A DNA stretch of 39,952 nucleotides from Acetothermia bacterium UBA7521 (GTDB taxonomy: Bacteria; Bipolaricaulota; Bipolaricaulia; Bipolaricaulales; Bipolaricaulaceae). A program made the position numbers and the translations under genes. Within the stretch, counting starts at the first letter, position 1. The number at the start of each line of letters is the position of its first letter. The notes beneath the pieces were generated by a model. It saw only the letters and a program-made list of their open reading frames with translations, ran no database searches and had not been told where the DNA came from. This document shows, piece after piece, positions 23,131-30,964 of this stretch. The stretch is from contig DLNB01000009.1 in assembly GCA_002479455.1 (NCBI GenBank), positions 700 through 40,651 of the forward strand, in the 5' to 3' direction.

Positions 23131-23861
23131 GAGCCTGCGTACTGGGCAGCGGTTCCTCTGGGAACGCTCTCCTCGTGGAGGGGCCGCGGGGACCTCTTCT
23201 CGTCGATGCGGGCCTGTCGTGGCGCGAGATCGAGGCCCGATCGGCAAGGGCTGGAGTAAGTCTGGCGAATCTGCGCTGGGTCCTTCTCACCCACGAGCAC
23301 ACCGACCACGTGCGCGGGCTCGCCCCGTTACGCCGCCGCGGGATCAAGGTTGCGGCGAGCGCGGGCACGTTGCGGGCGCTGGGAATCGAGGGCACGGTGC
23401 TCTCCCCCGACCTCGAAATCGAAGGGGTGCGGGTGTTCCCGTTCCCGATCTCCCACGATGCTTGGGAGCCGGTCGGGCTACGCCTCGAGGTGAACGGGAC
23501 GCGGGTCGGGATCGCCACCGACCTAGGGCAGATCACGGACGCGGTGCTCTCCGGGCTCTCGGGTTGTCACACCGTGGTTTTGGAGGCGAACCACGACGTC
23601 TCGCTGCTCCTCTCGGGCCCGTACCCGTGGTCGCTCAAGCTGCGGATTCTTGGACCGGAAGGCCATCTTGCAAACGAGGAGACGGGGAGAGCGATTCGCC
23701 TCTTGGGAAACGGTCTCCAACAAGTGATCCTCGCCCATCTATCGGAGGAGAACAACACCCCGGCGCTGGCTCTGGAGACCGTAGCCGGGGCCGTGGATGG
23801 CTGGGGAGGCCGCCTCTATCTGACCTACCCCGACCGACCGGGTGTCGTTGTCCGTTCGTAG
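23127..23861 (+). CDS. MBL-fold metallo-hydrolase, WalJ/YycJ-like
   Basis: A 244-residue metallo-beta-lactamase-fold protein, most like WalJ (YycJ), predicted DNA or RNA hydrolases. The characteristic start is VLGSGSSGNALLVEG, then the metal site LLTHEHTDHVRGL, with SHDA and ATDLGQ as further ligands. The start codon is TTG at 23127, sharing bases with the slipin TGA (TTGA), so it is translated by coupling; no good ribosome-binding site exists of its own. No WalK/WalR two-component genes are nearby. Ends overlapping the 3' end of the convergent transpeptidase gene by 37 bases. Confidence 0.88.
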   Translation: MRACVLGSGSSGNALLVEGPRGPLLVDAGLSWREIEARSARAGVSLANLRWVLLTHEHTDHVRGLAPLRRRGIKVAASAGTLRALGIEGTVLSPDLEIEGVRVFPFPISHDAWEPVGLRLEVNGTRVGIATDLGQITDAVLSGLSGCHTVVLEANHDVSLLLSGPYPWSLKLRILGPEGHLANEETGRAIRLLGNGLQQVILAHLSEENNTPALALETVAGAVDGWGGRLYLTYPDRPGVVVRS

Positions 23862-25489
23862 GGCCTCGCAACGCCCAGGTTCGCCATTCCCTGCACGATC
23901 TTCCCCACGCTCGGCACAGCAGTCCAGCCGCTCCAGAACTCGGGGTTGCGGGTCGTCTGGTAGACGACCAGGATAGCGTACTCCGGCTCTTCCCACGGGA
24001 AGAACGCGGCCATCCCCGTCGTGACGTGGTCAGCGACATATCCTCGGCCAGGGAGGGCCATCTCCGCGGTGCCTGTCTTCCCAGCAACCTCGAACCCCTT
24101 TACATCCGCTTTCGTTCCAAGGCTTGGGTCCCCACTCGGGGAAGGGTTGACCGCGTAGCGCAGCACCTCGCGCATCGTGCGGCACGCCTCGGGCGAGGCG
24201 ATCACCCCTCGCCCCTCTGGTGGGCCGGGGAGGATGCGCGGGCGAAGCAGCGTTCCGCCGTTCGCCAGCGCCGCGAATGCCGCTCCGAGCTGGATGCCCG
24301 TCACCGCCAACCCCTGTCCAAACGAGGCTACGGCCAGGTCGAGTTCGGTCCACTTCTCGCGCGCGTTGAGAATGCCGCTCACTTCGCCCGGCAACTCAAT
24401 CCCCGTCTTCTGGCCGAACCCCATCCGCGTGAGGTAGGCGTGGGCGCGCTCGATGCCCAGACGCTGCGCGACCTGGACGAGCACAGTGTTGATGGACTTG
24501 GCCATCGCGAACCTGAAGGTACGCGTCGGGTAGCTCTCCCCCTGTGCGTTCTTGATCTGTACACCGCTGACGATGATCGGCGAGCCGCCGTGAAACTCTT
24601 CGTCCGGGGTAAGCAGCCCCTGATCGAACGCAGCAAGCCCGATGAGCGCCTTGAACACTGAGCCTGGCTCAAACACGTGGGTGATCGACCACGGGTGGAG
24701 GAGCGCCGGGTCGGGCCGCGCGGGATCCACCGCCGGACCGTGGGCAAGGGCAAGGATCTCGCCTGTCTGAGGGTCCATCACCAACGCGAACCCGCGGTCT
24801 GCTCCTGTGTACTCGGCGAGCCCCCGGGCGATCTCCCGCTCGCACACCCACTGGATGCGCACATCCAATGTCAGATGGAGAGAGGTTCCCGGCAGCCCCG
24901 GTTCTTCTTCCCACAGGTCGTAGATCTGATTGCCCGGACCGCGCAGCAGGCGCACGACGCGCGGTTGGCCAGCGAGAGACTCGTCGAACAGGAGCTCGAG
25001 CCCTGCCAGCCCGTGTCCGTCCACGCCCACGATCCCGAGCATCGCCAAGGCGAGCGGTCCCTGGGGATAGGCGCGCTTCCAGGAGTCGAAGAGCAGGAGC
25101 CCTCTGATCCCCAGGCTTTGGGCCTGCGCTCGAATCCTCTGCCCGACACCGTAGTCCACCCCGCGAGCGATCCAGGTGAAGTACGCGGTGCGGTACACCT
25201 TGTCCGAAACCTCGCTCCGCACCATCCCGAGTTCCTGGACAAGGAGATCAATCAGCAGTTCGGGCTTGGTGAGGAGGGAGTTGTCGAGGGCGATCTCGTA
25301 CGCAGGAACGTCGTACGCCAGAGGGACACCGTTCCGATCGTAGATCGCACCCCGCTGTGCGGGAATCTCGATCACGTCCTCCTGGATCGCCTGAGCCACC
25401 GCCGACCACCGGCGGTGCTCGACGACCTGGAGCTGGACGAGCCGGCCGACCACGACCAGCCCACCGATTCCCAACAGGAGGAACGCCAC
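23825..25489 (-). CDS. ftsI: class B penicillin-binding protein (FtsI-type transpeptidase)
   Basis: About 554 residues: N-terminal membrane segment (VAFLLLGIGGLVVVGRLVQLQ), dimerisation domain (RGAIYDRNGVPLAYD) and transpeptidase domain with the catalytic SVFK (Ser near 277), SIN, and KTGT (near 475). It cross-links septal peptidoglycan. It follows rsmH and an FtsL-like gene, the dcw order, which supports FtsI over an elongation PBP. The start is unclear: GTG at 25489 is the best, 11 bases after the FtsL-like stop, but the AAGGAGG lies 20 bases upstream of it. Residues just upstream (up to KEATVNRAK) are in frame but begin with no start codon except TTG at 25523. Confidence 0.92.
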   Translation of the reverse strand: MAFLLLGIGGLVVVGRLVQLQVVEHRRWSAVAQAIQEDVIEIPAQRGAIYDRNGVPLAYDVPAYEIALDNSLLTKPELLIDLLVQELGMVRSEVSDKVYRTAYFTWIARGVDYGVGQRIRAQAQSLGIRGLLLFDSWKRAYPQGPLALAMLGIVGVDGHGLAGLELLFDESLAGQPRVVRLLRGPGNQIYDLWEEEPGLPGTSLHLTLDVRIQWVCEREIARGLAEYTGADRGFALVMDPQTGEILALAHGPAVDPARPDPALLHPWSITHVFEPGSVFKALIGLAAFDQGLLTPDEEFHGGSPIIVSGVQIKNAQGESYPTRTFRFAMAKSINTVLVQVAQRLGIERAHAYLTRMGFGQKTGIELPGEVSGILNAREKWTELDLAVASFGQGLAVTGIQLGAAFAALANGGTLLRPRILPGPPEGRGVIASPEACRTMREVLRYAVNPSPSGDPSLGTKADVKGFEVAGKTGTAEMALPGRGYVADHVTTGMAAFFPWEEPEYAILVVYQTTRNPEFWSGWTAVPSVGKIVQGMANLGVARPYERTTTPGRSG

Positions 25490-25499
25490 CTTGGCTCGG

Positions 25500-25826
25500 T
25501 TAACGGTTGCCTCCTTCGCCAACGACGTGGTAGTGGGTGCGCGCGTCGTCGAACGGGACCATTCCCAGAGCCCTGGCCCGCATCGCAATCTCGTCGAGGG
25601 AGTAGGCGCGGTCGACTTGGTATGCGAGATCGCGCTTCGCGCGCTCGATTTCCTGGAGCGACAACACCAGCCGCGCCCGCTCGGACCGAAGCGCGGAAAG
25701 GATGGACCCCTGCCACAGATAGAGGAACACAAGGCCGGTTGCCACTACCCCCACTGCGATCACGGCGGCAACACCCTCCCACCCGGGAAGGCTGCGCCCG
25801 CCCCGATCCGGTCTTGGTCCGTGCAC
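25500..25826 (-). CDS. FtsL-like division protein
   Basis: A 108-residue single-pass membrane protein: hydrophobic segment near residues 18-37 (VAAVIAVGVVATGLVFLYLW), then a coiled coil (LRSERARLVLSLQEIERAKRDLAYQVDRAYSLDEIAMRARALGM). This shape and its place between rsmH and ftsI match FtsL, the small partner of FtsB and FtsQ in the divisome. It starts with GTG at 25826 and no Shine-Dalgarno; a promoter-like element ends six bases upstream. FtsL is poorly conserved in sequence, so the call rests on topology and context. Confidence 0.78.
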   Translation of the reverse strand: MHGPRPDRGGRSLPGWEGVAAVIAVGVVATGLVFLYLWQGSILSALRSERARLVLSLQEIERAKRDLAYQVDRAYSLDEIAMRARALGMVPFDDARTHYHVVGEGGNR

Positions 25827-25832
25827 ACCCCA

Positions 25833-25861
25833 AGGGTACGGTCAGCGGCGGAGCCGGTCAG
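25833..25861 (-). promoter_or_regulatory. possible leaderless promoter of the FtsL-like gene
   Basis: Minus strand CTGACC (25861-25856), 17 bases, TACCCT (25838-25833); the GTG is at 25826. Same geometry as the pgsA and holB promoters, though the -35 is weak. Confidence 0.4.
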
Positions 25862-25872
25862 GGACAGGTGGC

Positions 25873-26733
25873 CTAGCTCGGAACAACCTCGCGCACCCGC
25901 CCCACGCGGAGCTTCGCCGACCGCGCCCGGGGGTTGCGGGCAATCTCCTCGTCCCCCGGCACAACGGGCTTCTTTGTCAGGACCTCGACACGACCGACGA
26001 GGGCCTCCCGCCTCAGGAAGTGCTTCACAATCCGGTCCTCGAGCGAATGAAACGAGATCGCACACAGCACCGCATCCAGGGAAAGAAGGCCCACCGCTCT
26101 GGGCAACCCGACTGAGAGCGCTCCCAGCTCGTCGTTCACCGCGATGCGGAGCGCCTGGAAGGTGCGGGTGGCGGGGTGGATGCGGTGGCGCCCCGGGGGG
26201 TAGAAGCGAGCCACGAGCGATGCCAAGGCGCTCGTCGTGTGGAGCGGCCGCACCCGCACGATCGCCCGCGCGATCCGGCGGGCGTATCGTTCCTCCCCGT
26301 ACTCCCAGAGGATGCGCGCTAGATCGGTTTCCGAGAGGTGATTCACGAGATCGGCCGCGGTGGTAGCGGCGCCTGGATCCATCCGCATGTCGAGCGGAGC
26401 GTCCGCCAGAAACGAGAACCCGCGCGCCGGGGAGTCGAATTGAAGCGACGACGTGCCGAGATCGAACACGACTCCGTCCACCCGAGGGATGGAAAGCGGA
26501 GCGAGAAGCGCGGGGAGGTCGCGGAAGTCCCCTTGGAGCAGTCGGACCCGATCGGCAAACGGCTCCAGGCGTTCGCGGGCGATGGCGAGCGCCTGCGGGT
26601 CCCGATCCACACCGACGACGCTCGCACCGCAGGCGAGAAGGGCCTCGCTGTGGCCACCTGTTCCCACTGTGGCGTCCACGAAACACTTCCCCGATCCCGG
26701 GCCGAGGAAGCGCAGGGCTTCCTCGACCAGCAC
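25873..26733 (-). CDS. rsmH: 16S rRNA (cytosine-1402 N4) methyltransferase
   Basis: A 286-residue (or slightly longer) SAM methyltransferase that modifies C1402 of 16S rRNA. Motifs: VDATVGTGGHSEALL (SAM loop), VVGVDRDPQAL, FDLGTSSLQFD, RGFSFLADAPLDMRMD, and the late RTFQALRIAVNDELG and ISFHSLEDRIVKHFLR. The GTG at 26733 is the first standard start, but in-frame codons before it encode SLHEP, and HxPVL is conserved in the family, so translation may begin at a CTG (26745 or 26754) near GGAGGG. Following genes are FtsL-like and ftsI. The usual mraZ is not upstream. Confidence 0.93.
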   Translation of the reverse strand: MLVEEALRFLGPGSGKCFVDATVGTGGHSEALLACGASVVGVDRDPQALAIARERLEPFADRVRLLQGDFRDLPALLAPLSIPRVDGVVFDLGTSSLQFDSPARGFSFLADAPLDMRMDPGAATTAADLVNHLSETDLARILWEYGEERYARRIARAIVRVRPLHTTSALASLVARFYPPGRHRIHPATRTFQALRIAVNDELGALSVGLPRAVGLLSLDAVLCAISFHSLEDRIVKHFLRREALVGRVEVLTKKPVVPGDEEIARNPRARSAKLRVGRVREVVPS

Positions 26734-26784
26734 CGGTTCATGCAGGGAGAACAGGGTCCCTCCACCCGAATCCGGAACGGTGTT

Positions 26785-27819
26785 CTACGGGACCACCGCG
26801 AGAAAGTCGACCCACGTCCCGTCGCTCAACCGCAGGAGACGGGTCGGGCTTTCGCCCACCGCCGCGAGAAGGCCACCCTTCCCCCAACGTACCCACATCG
26901 CCCCCTCGGCCCCCGGCATCACCGCGATCTCCTCGGAACCGAGCTCATACACAAAGACCTCCTGGATCGGGTGACCGAGGGCCTGGCCCACAAACGCCAG
27001 TTTCGTTCCGTCGGGGGAAAACGCCGGGCACAGGGCGGGCGTGGCCACCCGCACCGCCCGCTCCTGCACGAGGTCGACCAGGTACAGGGTCGGCATTCGC
27101 TCGACCTCGGGGAAGAGGATCCCGGGTTCTTCCTCCAACGCGATCGCCAGGTAGCGACCGCTCGGATCGGCAGCAAGGAAGAGAGGGGACAGAAGCAGAA
27201 GCGTCATCTGACACTCCTCGCCGCACGTGATACGCAGGGGAAGCTCGTCGCCACCCAGGATGCGGAACATCCCGTCCTCGGCGAGGAGGACCGTGTGGTC
27301 ACCCGCCGGGTAGAACGCCAGAACGCCCTCGTAGAGGAAGGTGATCTCACCCGTTTCCCGATCGAGTGCCCACAGGGACACTTGCTCGTCCCCGGCCTGG
27401 AGGTAGAGGACCATTCCGGCCCGGCCGTAGCGGGGGGAAAGGATGACCTCGTCAAACGAACGCAGTTCCTGAGGTTCCTCCCCCGGCTTCCACTCCACAA
27501 GTCGTCCCCCGATCGGGAACCCGTACTCGTCCGTGTCCAGAACGAGGAGCAGCAGGTTCCCCTCCGGAGACCCGTCACAGACCTGGACCACCTGACCTTC
27601 TCCGGGAACGAACGGCTCCCCGACAGGGTTTCCCTCCGGGTCGAGAACCCATACCCCGCCCCCCTCGGGAATCAGCTCGTACTCCCCTTGTGGAGAGAGG
27701 ACGACCGCCAACGCGCCGTCGGGGCCCTCCACGGGGATGTTGAGGGCCACCATACACCCCGCGAGCAACACCGCGCCCACCACCCCGACCAAAGCTGTCG
27801 CCCTGCGCATCACGATCAC
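26785..27819 (-). CDS. lipoprotein with WD/PD40-like beta strands
   Basis: A 344-residue lipoprotein (ALVGVVGAVLLAGC). The GTG at 27819 is five bases after AAGGAGG; ATG 27810 is an alternative. The mature part repeats phrases of the type GxYELIPEGGGVWVLDPEGN, DRETGEITFLYEG, DPSGRYLAIALEE, and CPAFSPDGTKLAFVGQ, which look like beta-propeller blades, although the copies are more divergent than in the protein at 16710. Located 51 bases before the rsmH region on the same strand. Not recognised beyond that. Confidence 0.72.
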   Translation of the reverse strand: MIVMRRATALVGVVGAVLLAGCMVALNIPVEGPDGALAVVLSPQGEYELIPEGGGVWVLDPEGNPVGEPFVPGEGQVVQVCDGSPEGNLLLLVLDTDEYGFPIGGRLVEWKPGEEPQELRSFDEVILSPRYGRAGMVLYLQAGDEQVSLWALDRETGEITFLYEGVLAFYPAGDHTVLLAEDGMFRILGGDELPLRITCGEECQMTLLLLSPLFLAADPSGRYLAIALEEEPGILFPEVERMPTLYLVDLVQERAVRVATPALCPAFSPDGTKLAFVGQALGHPIQEVFVYELGSEEIAVMPGAEGAMWVRWGKGGLLAAVGESPTRLLRLSDGTWVDFLAVVP

Positions 27820-27911
27820 CCTTTCCTCCTTGCTCGACGTGCCTGTTCTGCGCAGTGTGACCCACGACCAGGCCGTGTGCAACCGCGGTGTCCCCCCCGG
27901 ATCGCGCCCCC

Positions 27912-28591
27912 TCAGGGCCGAGGGGGAGGACCCGAGAGGTTCGGAGTCCAGTTCCCAGCGACGACCCGATCGCTGAGCTCAACGACTGCGGCCAGCTGCA
28001 GGACAGGATCCGGCACGCCCTCGCTGGGCAGGAAGCGGGCGATGTTTGCGCAGGTCGCGGCGGCGTTGGCGTCGTTGTCGGGCTGCCCGCGGACCCCTGG
28101 GGCCACAGCCAGGACGCAGGCCGCGTCCGGGTTGAGCCGGATCCAACGTACCCCCGCCTCCTGCCAACCCCTGTACTGAAGCACGATGTGGGCGGAGTCG
28201 GGCGTCCTCTGAACGTGGTCCTCCGCCGAGCCGACGACGATCACCCGCAGCTCCCGGTCCGCCTCCAGTGCCGCTCGACGATTCCCGCAAGCCGGACGAG
28301 GCGCGTCCGATCGAGCTCGCAGCGCGCCGGATCGAGGTACTCCCGATGGGGTTCGACGTGCACGCCGATCGTGAACAGGACGACCCCTCCCGCCCCGACA
28401 TCCGCCGGAATCGTCTCGGTGAAGTCGTTCTAGGTCGAGCGGCGTGCATCCTCTGTCGTGCGGCACTCCTCGGGGGTGCCGCGGTAGTACGGCAACGGGC
28501 TCCCCGGCTCGGAGGTGCCGCCCATCTGCCCAACGCATCCCACCACAACCAGCATCCCAAGGATCTTGGAGATTCTTCTCTTCGCGCTCAT
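27912..28591 (-). pseudogene. decayed lipoprotein gene
   Basis: Reads from a lipoprotein-like start (MSAKRRISKILGMLVVVGC) to EECRTTEDARRST, then an in-frame TAG near 28430, then continues NDFTETIPADVGAGGVVLFTIGVHVEPHREYLD...RLVRLAGIVERH, until a shift near 28265 moves the frame to LRVIVVGSAEDHVQRTPDSAHIVLQYRGWQ...LQLAAVVELSDRVVAGNWTPN. One nonsense codon plus one frameshift point to a pseudogene or two sequencing errors. The VLFTIGVHVEPHREYLD stretch hints at a secreted deacetylase-like protein, but weakly. Confidence 0.55.
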
Positions 28592-28712
28592 GTTCGTCCC
28601 CCTGTGCCGCCACCGTCCGCACGCGACGGGCCACACATCCGCCTCTCCCGGGTCAACGGGGAGTCAACGGTGGAAACCACGTGTGACCGACAGAGGGGAA
28701 CAGAGGGCACCC

Positions 28713-30029
28713 CTACCCACGACCCCCTGTCTCGGCGAGCGCCTCCCTCAGCACTTCGATCCCCTCGAGGAGCGCGTCATCGGGAATGGTGAGGGGAACG
28801 AGGAACCGGACCACGTTTCCGTACACCCCTGCTATGGGGAAGACGACCCCGCGCTTGAGGGCCTCGAGTTGGACGCGCTTCGTCGTCTCGGGGTCCGGCT
28901 CGCGGGTTTTCCGGTCACGAACGAGCTCGATCCCGACCATCGCCCCCAGGCCGCGCACATCGCCGATCACCGCGTACGTGCGTTCGAGTGCTCGCAACTC
29001 GCGGGTGAGGACCTCCCCGATGTGGACGGCGCGGGCGAGGAGCCCCTCCTCCTTGATCACGTCGAGCACGGCCAGAGCCGCGGCGCAGGCCACCGGGTTC
29101 CCCCCGTAGGTGGACCCGATGCCGCCTAAGACCGGGGCATCCATGACCTCCGCTTTCCCGACCACCCCGGACAGGGGCAGCCCCCCGGCAATGGACTTCG
29201 CCACGCAGATCAGATCCGGCTCGACATCGTAGTGCTCACACGCGAAGAACCGGCCCGTTCGACCGACGCCGCACTGCACCTCGTCCGCCACGAGGAGGAA
29301 CCCGTACCGATCTGCAAGCGTGCGCAGGAACGGGAGGAATTCCGGTGGGGGAACGATGAACCCGCCTTCGCCCACCACCGGCTCCACCACCGCACACGCC
29401 ACTTCTCCCGGGTCCACGAGGGACAGCATCCGCCGTTCGATTGCCGCCATTGGCATCGGGTAGCGATAGGGATACGGGTAGGGCAGCCGGTACACGTCGG
29501 AGGCGTAAGGCCCGAACCCAGCTTTGTAGGGGAACGCCTTGTGGGTCATCGTCATGGCGAGGAGGGTTCGGCCGTGGAAGGCGTTGTCGAACACGAGCAC
29601 GGCCTTGCGTCCGGTAGCGGCGCGGGCGATCTTGACCGCATTCTCCACCGCCTCAGCCCCGGAGTTGAAGAACGCGCATTTCTTCGACGCTGGACCAGGA
29701 GCAAACTCGGCCAACCGTGCCGCGAGCTCGACGTACGGCTCGTACGGGACCGCCGTGAAGTCCGTGTGCAGGGAGAACTCGGCCTGAGCCCGCACAGCGG
29801 CCACGACCTTGGGGTGGTTGTGCCCGACGTTCATCACCCCCCAACCACCGGAAAAGTCGAGGAATCTGTTCCCATCGAGATCTTCAACCACGGATCCCTC
29901 CGCGCGCATCGCGTAGAACGGAGCGAGCGGGGCGAGGGGCTTGGCGACGTAGCGCTCCTTGCGGAACTGCACCCCTTTCGACCTTGGGCCAGGAACGTCA
30001 GTGACCAACCGAATGTATTTGCGTGCCAT
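28713..30029 (-). CDS. class III aminotransferase, 4-aminobutyrate type
   Basis: A 438-residue PLP enzyme of the acetylornithine/4-aminobutyrate aminotransferase family. Family marks: FLDFSGGWGVMNVGHNHPKV, FFNSGAEAVENAVKIARAATGR, FHGRTLLAMTMT, VVADEVQCGVGRTG (as LLVADEVQ) and the lysine that binds PLP in AKSIAGGLPLSGV. End motif: PEAFQTSTY-type region seen here as GSTYGGNPVACAAA. Substrate is probably GABA or a related omega-amino acid, possibly ornithine; not resolvable here. AGGAGG precedes the ATG. It lies 10 bases after the RNase Z-like gene, so the two form an operon. Confidence 0.92.
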   Translation of the reverse strand: MARKYIRLVTDVPGPRSKGVQFRKERYVAKPLAPLAPFYAMRAEGSVVEDLDGNRFLDFSGGWGVMNVGHNHPKVVAAVRAQAEFSLHTDFTAVPYEPYVELAARLAEFAPGPASKKCAFFNSGAEAVENAVKIARAATGRKAVLVFDNAFHGRTLLAMTMTHKAFPYKAGFGPYASDVYRLPYPYPYRYPMPMAAIERRMLSLVDPGEVACAVVEPVVGEGGFIVPPPEFLPFLRTLADRYGFLLVADEVQCGVGRTGRFFACEHYDVEPDLICVAKSIAGGLPLSGVVGKAEVMDAPVLGGIGSTYGGNPVACAAALAVLDVIKEEGLLARAVHIGEVLTRELRALERTYAVIGDVRGLGAMVGIELVRDRKTREPDPETTKRVQLEALKRGVVFPIAGVYGNVVRFLVPLTIPDDALLEGIEVLREALAETGGRG

Positions 30030-30039
30030 ACGTCCTCCT

Positions 30040-30885
30040 TTACTCGATCTCCACCAACTCCCCCGGCGGGATCATCCGCACCGCGAACGGAAGGCCCATC
30101 ACCTCAATCTGACGGGCAACGGATGTGAGATCCCCCCGGTAGCGGCTGGAGATGTGGAACACGATGAGCTCCTTCTCAACCTCGGCCTTCCGAGCGACGT
30201 CCAGCGCCTCCCAGACGGTGGCGTGTTTGTACTCCTTGCGATCCTCATCGGCAAGGAACGTCGCCTCGTGGAGGAGCACCTCCGTGCCGTGCACCGCCGC
30301 CGGGTTCAGCGGGACCGAGTCGCCGCCGTACGAGAACAGGTATTGGGTGTACTTCTCGGAGATCTCTTCTTTCTTCCCTCCCCGAACGAGGGCCACGATC
30401 TCCTCTTGGGGAAGGTGACGATGGTCGGCTCGCAGCCGTCGGCGTACCTCGCACACGTTGTACCCCAACGACGGTTCGCCGCGGGCGTGGATCGTTCCGA
30501 ACGCCTCGATGTAGCGGGGCATCCGCCCCGCGAGGAGGGTCACCCGATCGCCGGCGCGCAGGGGGATCCACTCCAGGTCGTACTGCAGGTTGCGGTTCGT
30601 GCGGGCGAAGTAGTGAATCAGCTCGGACACGAAGTGACTCCCCGCGGGGTAGTGAACCCGCAGCTCCTTCTCGTGGTCGCCCATCGCGTTGTTGCGGATG
30701 TTGATGAGCCCCATCAAACCCGCGATGTGATCGGCATGACCGTGGGAGAGGAACACGTGTTTGACCGCGAACACCCGGTTCTCGAGGAGCGAGCTCACCC
30801 CCTCGCCGCAGTCGAACAAGATCCGGTCGGGAGCGTAGTAGATCCACGTTGAGTACAGAGCTTTGGAGTAGATGATCGCTTTCAT
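30040..30885 (-). CDS. RNase Z-like MBL-fold hydrolase
   Basis: A 281-residue metallo-beta-lactamase-fold protein. The metal site LSHGHADHIAGLMGL follows DRILFDCGEG, and later HEATF and FHISSRY supply the other ligands, in the order of tRNase Z (tRNA 3' processing). The exosite region typical of RNase Z is not obvious, so related hydrolases are possible. Its ATG at 30885 lies 11 bases beyond a -10-like TAGCAT (30902-30897, minus), with no ribosome-binding site. Divergent from serS. Confidence 0.82.
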   Translation of the reverse strand: MKAIIYSKALYSTWIYYAPDRILFDCGEGVSSLLENRVFAVKHVFLSHGHADHIAGLMGLINIRNNAMGDHEKELRVHYPAGSHFVSELIHYFARTNRNLQYDLEWIPLRAGDRVTLLAGRMPRYIEAFGTIHARGEPSLGYNVCEVRRRLRADHRHLPQEEIVALVRGGKKEEISEKYTQYLFSYGGDSVPLNPAAVHGTEVLLHEATFLADEDRKEYKHATVWEALDVARKAEVEKELIVFHISSRYRGDLTSVARQIEVMGLPFAVRMIPPGELVEIE

Positions 30886-30950
30886 GACCGCGCTCAATGC
30901 TACCGGAAGACCTCCGGGACTCACACGTCGCCGCACGGAAAGAGACGCGC

Positions 30951-30956
30951 TATACT
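30951..30956 (+). promoter_or_regulatory. -10 element of serS, leaderless
   Basis: TATACT at 30951-30956; the serS ATG is at 30965, eight bases further on. No ribosome-binding site and no clear -35 at normal spacing. The message would be leaderless or have one or two leader bases. Confidence 0.5.
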
Positions 30957-30964
30957 GCGCCGTC

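Noticed and set aside
23072..24661. 529-codon plus-strand frame across the metallo-hydrolase and transpeptidase genes
   Set aside because: It is out of frame with the metallo-hydrolase and antisense to the transpeptidase; the composition is that of a shadow frame.
26338..28179. 613-codon open frame on the plus strand opposite rsmH and the lipoprotein
   Set aside because: It crosses several minus-strand genes including intergenic DNA, has no ribosome-binding site and no recognisable domain.
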